50,606 nucleotides of DNA from Acanthaster planci (GCF_001949145.1 NW_019091542.1:10508-61113), one strand, 5' to 3'. Positions 10,942 to 23,991 are shown, counted from the first letter of the stretch. Notes: generated from the sequence alone by a model not told the origin. Program-made: numbers and translations.

Positions 10942-13900
10942 CTGTTTTTAATTGTGGACATGATTAAGTTCTCATAAGAGAACATTCTCGCTGTTAGGGT
11001 CCATTACGAAATTATAATTAATTGAAAATACTCAAAGACTTTCTGTGTATCAATAATAACATGAAAAATCTACAATTAAAAGATAAAGAAATAAAAATTT
11101 CGATCTTAGTTTCTCGTGCAAATTGTTGATGTTACCTCAGCATTAAAGGCGCAGTATATCAGGAATATGAATACCCCCTGCAAAGAAAGAAATTTTAACA
11201 TGGATATTAATTACAGCTGATTGACAGGTTCCACAAGCAGAAATAGTCCAAGGTCCCTGGCGCCTCGAAACGTACTTTCATCGAAAGCTATATGGAAAAG
11301 TGTCCAGCCTCATAATAATTTCAGGCAGTCATTTGAAAGAACCGCAATCGGCGATCGTCTTAAGTTACGGGGGCGATTCTGTAAGCAAAATTGTTATTTT
11401 GCAAAATCTTCAAGTAAACTATTCCAGAGAAGTATGGAAATATTATCAGAATTGATTTCAAAATAGTACTCTTTGTTTGGCATGTAATTTTCATTAATCC
11501 GTCTTGCAAATTAGAAATGTGCTCTGAACTTACAAAATCATATATAAGATGAGACAGGGACACGTAAAATAGGGACCCCTAATTTCTGAAATTACCCATA
11601 TACACTTGAATGTAAAATCAAAGAAAAGGTAAATTTGGACCATACAAAGGCAAACCTAATAAATGAAATAAAAAGTGCTTCCTTCGACCCTGTCAAAGGC
11701 TGAAAATGATTTTGTTTCAACAAACATCCATGCTCTATATTCCCAAGTATAAAGGATTTTAATTTCAAACGAGACCTTTTTTACCTGCAAGGCGTTGAAG
11801 ATAACGAAGAGGTATTGAAAGACGATAGTGCTCGGACTCACTGGTAGCACACCAAAAACCCACGTCAAACCAAGAATGGGTAAAAGAAACAACGATCCTT
11901 TCACCCCTGCTCTGCAACACAAAATGATCAGTAACTTACACACCAACAAACGAGTGGCTTGGAAATACATAATAAGCCATACCCGAAAAGCTAAATTGAC
12001 CAATTAGACAGTTTGAAAAACAAAGAGCTAACTTGTTTGAATAATTGGCTTTTCGTGTCAGTTTTCAGTACTGAATGGCTATACAAGAATAGCTAAACTG
12101 GATAAATAATTCAAAAGAGAGAATCTACGAATGAAATACTTGATGTGATCATATTCCTTGTCCTTGTTGGCCGCAGCTGAGGTGACAATAATGCGTACAA
12201 CCAGTCCAAGAACCACTGCATTTACCTGTAACCAGTATAAAAAAAGTCAAGTCTCTTTTTGCATGATCAAAATGCATGTTTAAAAAAAAATATGGATCAC
12301 AATCGCAGGTACTCTAATCATGGCCGTTCTAATAAACTCAGGTGTTCGACATTAATTTTACATATAACATCCCTACGACCAACTATGCTAAGACATCACG
12401 GTAGATATCCCCAGTCTAACAAGGTTGCGATAATCAAAAACTTCAAATTCAGTTTTAACTTTGCTAACAAAAGAGTTGAGATACATCCTTACCAAAATGA
12501 TGGCCAAAGCAGGTCCAACGAATGCCCAAATAACATTGTTCTCTGTCGATAACCAACAGCTGAATCCAAACAAGACATATAGACATGATAAATAAGTAAG
12601 CTTAAAACGTACGTTAAATTGTTAAGCCCGTTTACTCATAAAATCACAAAATTAGCAGAATACCTGTCTGGATTGATGTAATCGTCCCACCGGGATGCTG
12701 CAGTAATGATAACAATCACGCAAGGTGTACCTGAACAGAAAAACAAGTCACTCAAATAACGCAATTGTGCAAATCTGACCCAAAACTTAAAACAACCCAC
12801 TCGGGGTGAACGTTCTGGGTTTTTAATACATGTTCTTCTGTTAGTTGGATCAAGGTATATTTCATGAAATTAATTATGGAAATTCGGAAATACAATAAAC
12901 CAAGAAACCTTCCAGATTATCTTACCCCATCCAATTACCATATATGGCTTTCTTCTGTCCATTCCACTGGAGAAAACGCGCACAATCTGAAAATAAAGAT
13001 GAACGCCCTCAACAAGCATCCAGCAAAACACAGCCAGGAAGAAATAATGCATCAAGAGGGTGACGATGCGGCAAGCAATCTGTGGGGGTAAAAATAATAA
13101 TAATAAATCTCCTAAAATCAGCAGTAATTTTTGTTGCCATGGAATGTTTTTGACATCAATGACACCTAAAAAGAATTTCAAATAAGTCCTATGATAACAT
13201 CTTTCCTGTGAAAAGATGATGTTAGTTTGGTTTGGTCGATGCTACCTAAGGTCATACGCACTTATTACGATATGCGGTTCTTTCCATTCGCCATTACAAT
13301 CTTGAACGAACTGAGACACTTACTATAACCACTCACCTCGTGTTTTGAAGCTGTATTAGACACTAGCAGAAGAAAGTGAGCCAAAATTAGTGCAACCGAA
13401 AGGTTTGTGTGGATGGTGACACGATCTGATTTCAGCAAAGACCTATCAATAAATAACACGACAGCATTGACTGAAATCAGATAATGAGTGAGTTTGAAAG
13501 CTAAGCAAATATGGAACATCTCTCCACATTATATTTGTGTCACAATAACCTCAAAGAATGGCCTGTTAATTAACTTACCTCAAAGCCATGAACACCGCAA
13601 GTGTGGTCATAAGACCCATGATTGATAGGCCACATAGAAGATAAGTTAGAATTTCCAAGGCTTTTGCGTCCCCATCCGAAATCTGTGAATATTAGCATTT
13701 GAAATCAAGTAAATTTTTTTGGGTGGTAAAGGTGCCTTCCTAAGGCAATGAAATCCCATCAAAGGCAATAAAACGAGAAAAACATGCAGCCACCTTGAAA
13801 TCCCGAAGTTGCATGAGTACTGCGAAGCTCGTTGTGTGATTACACTGGCAAATGATGGAAAACCGCGTGTCTTTGGTCTTGTCGGCAAAACATCCAAGAG

Positions 13901-16900
13901 TGTTCCATTGAACAGTGCTGAAGCAATGAAAAAACGAACTCTAACAAAGCTCTGTTCAGGAAATCAGATTCTTCATTGTTAACAATACGACCAAACCACT
14001 GTCCATGGAGTAAAGGTGATTGATGTTTGACAAAGTTCTACTGCCGGTACGTCTAGAATTTCATTTTCATTATGAAGACAATACATATACCTTTTATCTT
14101 CATCCAGAAATACGCACAAAGGTTCCTCGTTGGATTTTCGTTCCTAATTTAGAAAACAAGAAACTGTCTGTTTTATTGTGCACAAAACATAAACATTACA
14201 AGAAAACATCCGAGGAAAATTTCTAAACAAATTCGAACTCCTTTTCTGCCAAATCTTGTACGTCTCGCCAGAGGTAAATAACTCTTTTTCCAAGTGATGT
14301 TGGTATACTGTTCCAGCACAAGATCATTAAATTCATGGTTGGTTTCAGTAAATGTTGTCGGCAGCAAAATTTCAAAGATAAATTTGCTAAATTTGCTATT
14401 ACCCCGCGGTAATCTAATCTTTATTCCTCTTCCCTTATTATATGTAGACACTGCATTTTTGGAAGAACTTATATCTCATACCTGAAGTAATGGATTGGTG
14501 AGCAATTCGTTGTTATAATAGTACTTGCGACATGTGATATGTTATGGGAAGCTTTTATATCATTGGTTTTTACTTGTGACGTACTTGTGTTAAGTATGAT
14601 ATTTCAGTAGAGAATAGTACAACTTCAGTAACGTATCAATCGTGTTAATTATGCATGTAATCGTTTCATGACGTATACATTTGTAAACAGTCCCACTATA
14701 CCCAGGTTTCGTATTTGTGGTATAATTTCAAATAAATAAATTTTAAATCTAACAAACTAACGAATACCTGCAGAAGCTTCATTTGTAATGTGACCGGAAC
14801 GGAAACAATTTCTCCATCAACTTGAAGTGAATGAACAATGACTTGACTTGCAGGTTCCTTCATTGAATATCTGTACGATTAGTAAGTTCAAATATCAAGA
14901 CAGAAATTAGCAAAACAAACTGCTCACCAATCTTATGACATTCCCAGAAGAGAACAATTTTAAAATCGTCAAAAATCAGGAGGAAATCTCTTTTCTACTG
15001 TCATTCTACGCGTAAAATATAAATTACAAAATTTTAGTATCTGTTATAGTTTTTCTAGTTCTCCTTCTTTTAAGGATATAAGCTGACATGGTTACCTTTC
15101 GTGGATGAGGTTTCCTTTCCTTGCTATCAACGTTGTGAAGGCAAGGTCATTATTTTCTGTGAAATATATAATTCATACTTAAAGAGGTTCAGCGTTCTTC
15201 AATGTATTTGAAATACCCCAGTCAATTTGGACAATTTTTAGATGTTGGTTCACGAATTAATATAGAGCTGAGGGGAATTTTTAATTTAAACAAATTTCAT
15301 GATGTTCACAGTCGATCTTCTACAAAAATAATTGATAAAAGGGATCGTTCATTTCTTTTTATACATCAAAATCTACAAATTATAATTAAAACAACAAATC
15401 TCTTACAGATATATAGACAAACATTTCATCCATACAGTGATCAAACATTATTCAATTAACGTTTTCCATTTCCCACTTACCGGTGACATTCAAGCTGTCG
15501 ATTGTTTCTTTCTTGACAGTTATTGTCGTGCTTGGATTTTTTTCATTAAACTGTGACTTGAAACAATATTCACTTACATTAGTTGACTTCAAGACTTCAA
15601 ATTCTGTAAACAATGTACAAATCAATCAAATTTACTGCTTCACAAAAAAGAGAAAAGCTTAAAGGTTGCTTAGAACAGCATTCAGCTGAGGCATAATCTA
15701 ATCCGCTTTCAGAAACAACACAGAGGTTCAAAGTTAAGGTTGTTTTCTTACCCAAATTACGAACTTTCCTGACGTGACGAAACTCGGAGGGTGCGCTTCT
15801 TGCCAGATTTGTTAGTACGTTCTGGGAATATATGACTAGATTGGTTGCAAAGATCGGTACCTAACAGGAAAAAACAGACCATTGCTAATTGGTAATTGGT
15901 TTAGACCTGCAGGAAAGATCTTGATGCTTCAGCCGCTAAAGCTATTAAAGGTACCCAAAATGAACACTTGTATAACAACGGCAGATTTAATATGGTTAGT
16001 CGACAAACAGTAAAGTGCACTTCAATTTCATGCAAGTAAAATGATGTTCACGGTTGAACGTGTTCAGAATTCCCCTATTGCTCTGTGATGAACGCAACTA
16101 GGATACGCTGTAAGTCAATGAAATACTTCACTTACTGCGTTAGGTCGGTTCCACGTATTCACAAATCGGTCATCTAACAAGTTATCGACCGTCTCCATGT
16201 AGGACTAAAAAGGAAAAAAAGGTTTTAATCTCTATCTTTTGCTCTTGATAGTTTTACTGAAATTAATCGTTTCTGTGGTTGCTGCCGCCATGTTTTCATG
16301 TCATTGGAAAGAACGTACTTCAACATAGCCTGTAGCATTTGTAGAACTGTTTGGAATGACGTCATGGTCCGCCAACCACGTCATTAGTGCCAGCAGATCA
16401 GTAAGTAGCAATTGTTCTTCAGAGGAGTGAATCTTGACATCATCGACTGTAGTACTGTCTGGTAAACACTCGAACTGAGGAGAGAAGAAATCCTAGTTTT
16501 ACTTAGAAAGAAAAAACTATTAAATGCAGGAAGAGCAGTTGCGTTTACATTCATACTAACTTCGAGGTCATTTCCGCCTGTTCATTACAAGAAATATTTT
16601 CCAATTCAACAACGAAATGATATTTAAATTTTTACAAAATATAACTATGAGGGCCAATAATCTATGGAGAAGGGGGTTTAACTTTCGCGACTTTTTGAGC
16701 CAATTCGTTGTTTCAAAAAACAAGGTCATTCGGGAACAAAACGCGCACTCGAGTCTGCCAAAGGCCGCGCTGATTATAGGCTGGCATCGATCGCCTGAGT
16801 TAGAAGCGCTGTTTTAATAGCGAACTGGCTCATTCTGGATGAAACTATAATTAAAAAATGATCGCTAAGGCAACATGCATGTAACTTTAAGAGAGCATGT

Positions 16901-17610
16901 TATTACAGATCTTCTTTCACCATACGTGTAACCGCTTCTTGTGAATTTACCTCGATATGGTCCAAATTGCAGCGCGATGCAGGTTGCCTTGTTGTTGGAA
17001 AATCTGAAAGGCGTAAACATGAATCTTGGAAACATTAATCTGAAGATTCTAGAAATAAATCTTACACTAGTGACTTGTGTATCGTTTCGACCATCTCAGG
17101 TTTTCACTCAGACATCTGAATGTTTTCTAGAAATTGATTGTAATTAACAGTTTTCTTCTCACACTTGGTTGTGGTCAGAGATTCCGAAGGTGCAACGGTT
17201 GCTGGAGACGTTGAGGGTAGCGAATAGTTTAATAATTTAGTCAGGGGTAGTGTAGCGTTCGAAAGCTGTTCCGTTGGTGCAGGAAACCCGGATGTAACTT
17301 CAGTTGCTCGTAGACTTGTTGAAACTCCATCGGTTGTTTGCGCGTCAGTCAAAGGAGAGGAAGTTGGTAGCGCTGTACTTGTTATCACAGTTGTGGGGGG
17401 CTGAGTTGATGACTGAGAAGTCGTAGCTCTTTGTTCGGTGGTGATTGAAGAAGATGTAACCAATGGTAAAGACGTTTGCACTGCTGTTGTTGACTCGACT
17501 AATGCGCAAATTGATGACGCATGAGAGAAACAATGCATCAACACACAATAGATTATCCCAGAATAGCCACAAAACAAATCAAAACAAATAATATTCTCTC
17601 CAGAATTCAT
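10367..17610 (-). CDS. Adhesion G-protein-coupled receptor, split gene
   Basis: This is a single-pass reconstruction of a secretin-like adhesion GPCR. Coding exons in transcript order are 17610-17163, 17003-16951, 16474-16319, 16204-16136, 15860-15752, 15603-15481, 15156-15096, 14870-14768, 13917-13794 (GPS), 13682-13579 (TM1), 13442-13337 (TM2), 13079-12926 (TM3), 12730-12664 (TM4), 12559-12493 and 12225-12140 (TM5 and loop), 11911-11785 (TM6-TM7), 11177-11136, 10941-10843, 10689-10566 and 10455-10367 (stop). Intron phases agree at every junction except 14768/13917, where a short exon is probably missing. The product is about 770 residues or more. The family acts at the plasma membrane: the extracellular part senses adhesion and is self-cleaved at the GPS, and the new N-terminus acts as a tethered agonist that drives G-protein coupling. 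The ligand and the subfamily cannot be assigned. The start codon is uncertain. Confidence 0.92.
11136..13682 (-). CDS. GPCR seven-transmembrane exons
   Basis: Nine exons encode the membrane region. TM1 includes ILTYLLCGLSIMGLMTTLAV, TM2 SVALILAHFLLLVSNTASKH, TM3 HYFFLAVFCWMLVEGVHLYF (the class B-like FCWMLVEG signature), and TM4 begins YMVIGWGTPCVIVIITAA. The Cys of the second extracellular loop is in SCWLSTENNVIWAFVGPA, which leads into TM5. After the loop, KGSLFLLPILGLTWVFGVL is TM6, and FQYLFVIFNALQGVFIFLIYC is split across TM7 and the following small exon. The junction 12140/11911 was chosen because donor AA|GTATTT and acceptor TTGCAG give matching phases and the expected loop sequence DHIKAGVKG. 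The small exon 11177-11136 completes TM7. Confidence 0.93.
13794..13917 (-). CDS. GPCR proteolysis site (GPS) exon
   Basis: The exon encodes VQWNTLGCFADK, then ICQCNHTTSFAVLM. It keeps the hallmark Trp, the Cys residues and the CNH(T)T segment, so autoproteolysis is expected between the Thr residues of HT|T. The nascent tethered agonist would begin TSFAVLMQL, close to the family consensus. Most relatives have HL|T or HM|T at the cleavage point; Thr at the -1 position is allowed but less common. The acceptor TTGCTTCAG and the donor AAG|GTGGCT frame the exon. Confidence 0.9.
14768..17003 (-). CDS. GPCR extracellular exons: Cys-containing region and GAIN domain
   Basis: Seven exons (17003-16951 through 14870-14768) join in consistent phases. 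The first two give CNLDHIEFECLPDS, a Cys pair of the type seen around hormone-receptor-like motifs, then a helical stretch with LLLTDLLALMTWL. The middle exons include VIYSQNVLTNLARS and NTWNRPNA, typical of the helical GAIN subdomain A. The last three give the beta-rich subdomain B, with SQVIVHSLQVDGEIVSVPVT. Several N-glycosylation sites are visible (NSS, NAT, NVS, NVT). The last exon ends in phase 0, but the GPS exon needs a phase 2 predecessor, so about one small exon is missing between 14768 and 13917. Confidence 0.85.
17163..17610 (-). CDS. First identified GPCR exon: candidate signal peptide and Thr/Ser-rich mucin-like stalk
   Basis: From the Met at 17610 the frame gives a hydrophobic stretch (GIIYCVLMHCFSHASS) compatible with a signal peptide. 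About 100 residues follow that are dominated by Thr, Ser and Pro, as in a heavily O-glycosylated stalk. The donor GTGAGA directly after 17163 leaves phase 1, which fits the next exon. The same frame stays open upstream to a Met at 17787 through a Cys-rich stretch (CAFECCLCRV, YYCLKS). An in-frame stop just beyond prevents a longer reading unless another exon is spliced in; an alternative acceptor ending GCATTAG lies just before 17498. The true start is therefore unresolved. Confidence 0.65.
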
Positions 17611-17789
17611 CGAAATGAAAGCTGTTTGGCAAGACACTTTCCAAGAAATATTTACAGATTTTAAACAGTAATACTCAACATCAGTGACACGACACAGACA
17701 ACATTCAAACGCGCATTGCACGACATTTTGCCGCTTGACGCTGCAGTGTAAGTGATCTAAGCGCAATCGCACTTCGCTAATGGGCATGG

Positions 17790-20700
17790 AGAAAGTTGCA
17801 AAATGAGTAGAAACAGGTAAAATCAGTATTACAGCCAGTGTTGCAGTGATAAAAACAAGTGATTAAAACACACGGTTTTACTTGGTAATGTCTGCCCTTT
17901 GTTATTCGTCCGTCAGTCTAATTATCCTAAACTTAAAGTATTGTTCCCTCCCAAGTCAATTCTTGCTTGACGTTCACCTTCGATTCCTCGATCGTTCGAT
18001 TCATTACCGAGTTGATCACATCTATAAACTTAAAAAAAAAATTCAAATATCAATATATCACCCAGTTGGTTTGTTCATTGGAAAATGTCCAACTGTACAT
18101 GTAAATAATATAAATGTGAGTATTGATGATAGAGCAAACATCATCTTGATCTAATTTCTACGTTTTCCTGAGACCAAATCGAGAGAAGCATACAGAGCTT
18201 TCATTGCCCCTTAGCGTAGCACACTTAAGACATACATGTATCATCTGTTTGATCACACCCACCATAATCAAGAAATCTAAATCTGATAATGATTGTTTCC
18301 AGTCAACATAATATTTGCAATTTCTACTACTGTGGTCCAAATAAATTAGTTTCACAATGAAAAATAATTTGAAAATGGACAGGCAGGTATGTTTTCTAAG
18401 GAAACAAATTTGTCAACAAAGTTGTCTTTTTAAATGGCTTCCATAATATTGCGCATACTTGTCAACATTTCTTAATAATTTCCAAAGACCACAATAGATT
18501 ATAGGCAACGATATAAGCAGTGGTGATTTGGATCGGAAGAAACTTTATTCAACATAATTCCTCACCTATAAACCGTCCGGCAAAACAGCGTCCACCGCCC
18601 GTTGGTTTACTCTAATCCCATTGTCCTATGTTTCAAAAGAATACGTAATGATCTGACGTCGTGGTTGGTGCACAGCAAGCGCTATTTTGACCGTATCTTT
18701 CATCAATGTTGTCCCACAAAGTATTCCTGAGATTTCCCTCTAGTCGTTGCTTGGCATCATTGCCTGGTCTGAGGCCTGCGGCGCGTCCACTTTTCAATGA
18801 CGAGATTCTGCCTATTTCCTCCAATCACTATCCACCAATTTCTCGCATGACTCACGTGCTTTCGTTTATACGATAATGAAACCATAGTAGCAAGAGTGTT
18901 GGGCCTGTAATTGACTTGCAAAGTCAGTTAAAAATTATACAAGCCTTTGGTCAGATTCAAACGTTTAGAGGAAATTAACTAGAAGCAGTACTGAATGGAA
19001 CAAAGCAATCACGGCATGAGAATAAAATTTACAAAGGCGAGAATTTTGCCGATGAGACAGGTGTAATTATCCAAGGTGCTCTTCAGTGAACTTATCCCGA
19101 GAGACAAGGATGAAAATTTGAAAGTTGATCTGAGGAATCGGCACATTTCCGCTTGCTTCCAGAACTTCAAGAAATAATTGCCGAAGGTTAGGAGCGGTGG
19201 TTAATTTAATTGTAATTGCTCTGGATCGATTCAAAGCGAGCCCGACTCCTTTGCTTCCTAGAAACAGGCACATAATGCATAAAACAAAAATCCAAGATTT
19301 CATGCAAGGCGACTCTGTAAGGATCAGAAGATGTCATTTGTAGAAGTGAGCAAAGACCAGCCATATTTTGCCACGACAAATGCAGATATAAAACGATTAA
19401 ACCTGTACAATGTTCATCGTCATTGTTTTATCAAAAAAACTGAGCATGATAAACGAAAATTGAATATAATATCCATGCACTGTTAAGAGTGGCGTACAAT
19501 ATCGAGTATTCTTGTCTCAGACAGATTACTGATTAGCTTAATGTTTGCCTTCGGTCTATCAAGTATGTGAAATGGAGAATACTCGAGAGAAAAAAAACCG
19601 GAGGAAAAAGCTGGATTCATCTGTCTTCAGTGTATTGCCAACCATGGAATTCTTTTCTGCACTCATCTATTTCTAATATTTCACTTTGTTTTATGCTGAA
19701 GCGGTGTTGTTTGCACCACGTTCTGTCGCTCCTCTCCTTTCGATTCTGTTGCAAATTTAATTTAGGTGAGTAAATATTGGCATGGTGAGAGTGGGTTCGT
19801 GCCAGCCATTTGTCATGCCAACACTGGCATGTATAAGAAATGGTTGGCCAATGCATAAATCGGGGAACTTTACAACAAAGCTACAGAGGGCGAGAATGAC
19901 GGAGCCATATGTGACTGTTTCTTTAATTCTGTCCGTTGAAAATGAGATTGAGCACTATGAACAGAAATTCCTTTGAAGTCAAGTAAGTCACGTGCTACAT
20001 GCATGTTTCCTTAAAAAAGATCCACCACATGCCATTTGAAATTATTTCTCATTGGAAATGAATTGCAACTAGCTCACATTTCATAAACTGTGACCGTTCT
20101 TATGATAAACTGTGAAATAATTCAGACAATTTCAAATATTACAAATGTACTGAACACATGAGAATGAGGCGTCATTTCCAATAGACAGGGACTGTCTCTT
20201 ATGTTCTCCTGACTGACTGTAATTACGATAAGATTAAAAAAACGGCAATTAATCATTGGTATATTGCTTGTTGTCCATACTGAACAGGCGGTGTCGACGT
20301 AGTGTAAACATTGACATTTCGCACCCTTGTTATTTAAACTACTTTGAATACGCAAGGTAGGGTATAACGCTGAAGCCATGAGTGTGACAACAAACCAACT
20401 TAAGTAATTATAAGGCTGTGGATAAAACTTACACTGTACACAATCCAGAAGAATTGTAACTTCCAGCAATTGGACCCCAAACCATGACGCCCATTAGATT
20501 TTAGTTTCAAGAGATATGCACTATCGATTCCAACTGACATGGTCCAAATTCGGCCTCGGATAGGATCGAACTTTGTTCAGTCGGCTTTGGGTGGATTCGG
20601 ATCGGCATTTGTAAAACTTTAGATCAAAGCATTTGAATTATCTCACCCATAATCTGAAAAAATCTATCCCTGTTTTCGCCTGTTTAAAATGCATAAATTT

Positions 20701-22190
20701 GTCTGCTATCCCTAGTGATTTGTTATAGCAGGTATGTGTTAACCAATTTCCAACTGCAGTGTGCACAACATGTATTTAACTTTATAATACATGTTCCAAC
20801 CTCCAGGATGTAAACTACAAGTACACAGTTTGACAGTAAGGTTGGTGGAATTTGCAAGTCCTACACCAGCCTCAATGTTGAAAATTACTGAGGTCCCAAG
20901 ATCTGGGCTTAAGAATCCCATCAACTTTTGCACACAATTCAAATGAATACACTGTTAACGTATTAAAAACAGATATAAAAACCTTGCAGGCTGCATGTAC
21001 ATGTATATTTCATCAACATTTGCATAATGTAAATCTGCTCAAGAGGAATCTGAGAAAAAAATCACAAACAAGACCTAAAATCTTTAATAGGGGACTAAAT
21101 GCGAAGGTTAATTTGAAGGTACGTTGCGTGACATAAAATTGGGTTTTGTACTGGAGCCGAAACGTTGTTGAAACTTGTCCATTTGTCTTTGTAAGTGAAA
21201 CCAAAGACCCGAGGTAATACTTGAAAGACCAAGACTCTTACCCATACCTCGAGTAAACCATGGACTAACGTTGGAGGTCTCCGTTCAATGGGTAGGGTAA
21301 AGCTTCAAGAGCTGGCTTTGGAGATGGGCCCTCCATATTCCAAATTAGAATGGCACAACTGCCGGTTGGAAGGTGCTCTAACAAATTGATTATCTACAAG
21401 AGGCAGGGGGAGGTAAAATAAATCTCATAATTTAAACAAAAAAATTTAATCTTCATTTTCAACTAATTACATGTATTTGAAATTGGTAATTTTAAGAAAA
21501 ACACTGGCAGTAATGACTGGATGAAGTGCCTGCAAAGGAAGTGCGGCATGTGGCATCTTCAAAATTGTCAACCCGTGGTAAATGCAGCACAAAATACGAG
21601 TAGGCCTATCGTATAATTACACTACAGTCTTACGACGGTATTCTGTTCCGTTTTATTTCAAACATTCGGACAGAACCATACCTCCGACGTGTTCCTGGAA
21701 GTGTATCCGCTGCTTCCAACAAATCCGGCCCCTCTTGATTCTCAATTGTTTTCAACACTCGGTGCCCATCATGCAGGTCCACACGCCGCGGTGGATGAGG
21801 ATGACACACAAAATAAATTGAGGTTACCTCATGAACATAACGACATGAATGAAGACCAACTTCAGGCATGCACGCAGTGTGTGTAAGTTTCTGTTCAGGG
21901 AAGCGGAAACGAGAGTGACGTCACTTTGATTTAAACCGCGCCCACTCAAGTGGTTCGTGTGTAGTCACTTGTCGGCATTACATAGGCAACTAGGAAGTTT
22001 CCAACGTTTCAGTGGAACCATCAAAGTACAGTGCTGTCCTTGCTCTATGATTTGGCTGACCTGTCTTAGACAGTTGGATAAATTTTGCCACAGACTGAAG
22101 GTTGGTTTTCACAAAAGTAATGTCAAAATAACTGAAAAGGCTGAAGTTAAAGGTGGTGTATACCATTTTTTTTTTGTCGTAATTTCACAA
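17790..22190. other. Intergenic DNA upstream of the GPCR
   Basis: No convincing gene was found. Scattered frames of 60-115 codons on both strands lack domains. 21630-21890 is slightly GC-richer and open on both strands, with a minus frame rich in Arg, Asp and His (HPPRRVDLHDGHRV). I could not connect it to any family or to splice sites. Undetected upstream exons of the GPCR could lie in the proximal part. Confidence 0.4.
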
Positions 22191-22194
22191 GATT

Positions 22195-22385
22195 ACGAAA
22201 ACAGAGAAAACAAAGCAAAATCAGACTGGAGATGTACACCTCAGTATTTTCGCTGGAAATTCAAGATTATGGCCAGAAAATCATTTTTTGTTTCAATAAT
22301 ATGGGGGTTAGCCATGAATTTTTTTTCTCCTAGTGCAGACAAAATCTACTATTGCCGAGAATGCCGCTAAAAAGGTTGTAAATCT
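22195..22385 (+). repeat. Dispersed repeat, copy 2
   Basis: This matches the stretch at 7085-7290 in the same orientation over at least 190 bp, with landmarks GGAAATTCAAGAT, TTGTTTCAAT and GGGGGTTAGCCA. It explains much of a 137-codon open frame (21957-22370) that would otherwise look like a gene. Confidence 0.75.
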
Positions 22386-23991
22386 GCACCTGAACCGTTG
22401 TACAAAATAATTTTCCTTTTCACAGTGACGACAGCGCCCCCATTTGGCGATACAGTCTTTGCATCACTGTTACAGTGGTCAATCGGCAGTAACCACACAC
22501 AGAAAAGTTTGAATTATGTTGTTCGCTTTAAGTTTTTCGCAACCTGGTTAAAAAGAAACTAACCATCCTTTTCTTCAAGACATTTGGAAAACATATATTG
22601 CCGTATTAATTAACCAATAACATGAGGGTAATTTCTTCCATGTTGGCCGACATGACCCTGAAGAGAGACATTTCATTTAAGGTGCGTATCTGATCCGACG
22701 TCTGTCTACTTGAAGCGTCGATAGGGCTCCAGAATTTTTTTATCTACTTTCGCACAGAATTACGATATTTGCTAAATAAATGCATCGATCTCCTATAAAC
22801 CACGAAATTAACACATTAATGGCTACACAATGTTGCAATGTGATAAACGTGCAAGAAAGAAATCGACCCGAGCCTTTATGTTCATCTTTTGCGATAAAAG
22901 AAAATAAAAACTTAACGAAACTCTGACAAATGTAGTTTAGAGGAAAATAAACAACCCATGAGCTTCGTTTTACATTTTTGTATATTAAACATTTATGTAC
23001 AATGTCAGAGAAAGCTGACAACAGAGAAAGATTAAACATCTTACATATTTCAAACACTTAAACAGGTAATCCTTCTCAATTAAAGATTTCGTTATTTACA
23101 AGAAAATAGTTAACGGCGTAACGTTACTGACATTTTGCCGTGTCTGTGACATATGATATGGGTATATCATGAATATTTGGCTTTCTAAGCCATTAAAAAC
23201 GGCATTTGTCGACACAATGTCATAACGAACATGCTGATGATGAGTTACCAGTAGCGTATGGGGGAGACACGCGAGCCCTGTGGCCAAACCCATTGAGTGC
23301 GCCCTCCAGAAAATACGTCATCTAAGTCCGCCCCCTAATGTACGTACCCAATTTACGCCAAATGGCATGTTCTGTTCAGTTTTAAGATTCCAGTATTTTC
23401 AGTATCAGCTCAGAAGGCGATTAACACAAGCAGGGGGTCAGTAGGCTTTCACCCTTTCAAAAGATTCAGCCTTGTCATAATGTTCCTTTTAGAATTATCC
23501 ATAATTAGGAATGCAATTGTTTTGAATTCAGTCATGAGAAAGCATGAAATTAATCAAAAAGCATTACCACACATATTTCAATTAAACAGTAGTTTTTTCA
23601 TAGATTTCAAGAGCTGTTGAAAGCTGGCAAGCTACATCACTGAAACTATATAGTAATCAGTTTACCACATTCAGTAGAACTTCACTGAAACCATTAATTG
23701 TAAATAATGTTGTAGCTGTAACAAGTGTGACCAGTTTAATTGTTAAAATTTAGATTCAGGCTTTTAAGACCTAGAAAGTTACTCCAAATATATAAGCACG
23801 GGGCAATACACAAGGCATGCGTAGGCGTAAAAAGTATCTCTGAGATCTATGTTACATAATTGAGTACAAGAAAGCAACACTGCTCATTGTTAAAGATTCC
23901 TAACGTCTTCATGGCAGCAACGGAAATAACTATTAATGCATGTCAAAATTAGCAATTGTCAAGATTTTCAGTGCATTCCAGAATGATTTAA
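22386..23991. other. Spacer between GPCR upstream region and RERG-like 3' end
   Basis: AT-rich, with no gene seen. The part nearest 23991 is the expected 3' untranslated region of the RERG-like gene, but I found no clear polyadenylation signal close to the stop codon. Confidence 0.4.

Noticed and set aside
21630-21886. Overlapping open frames on both strands
   Set aside because: Composition is somewhat gene-like, but neither strand gives a known family or splice-consistent exon.
21957-22370. 137-codon plus-strand frame
   Set aside because: Its second half is the dispersed repeat also found at 7.1 kb; no domain in the first half.
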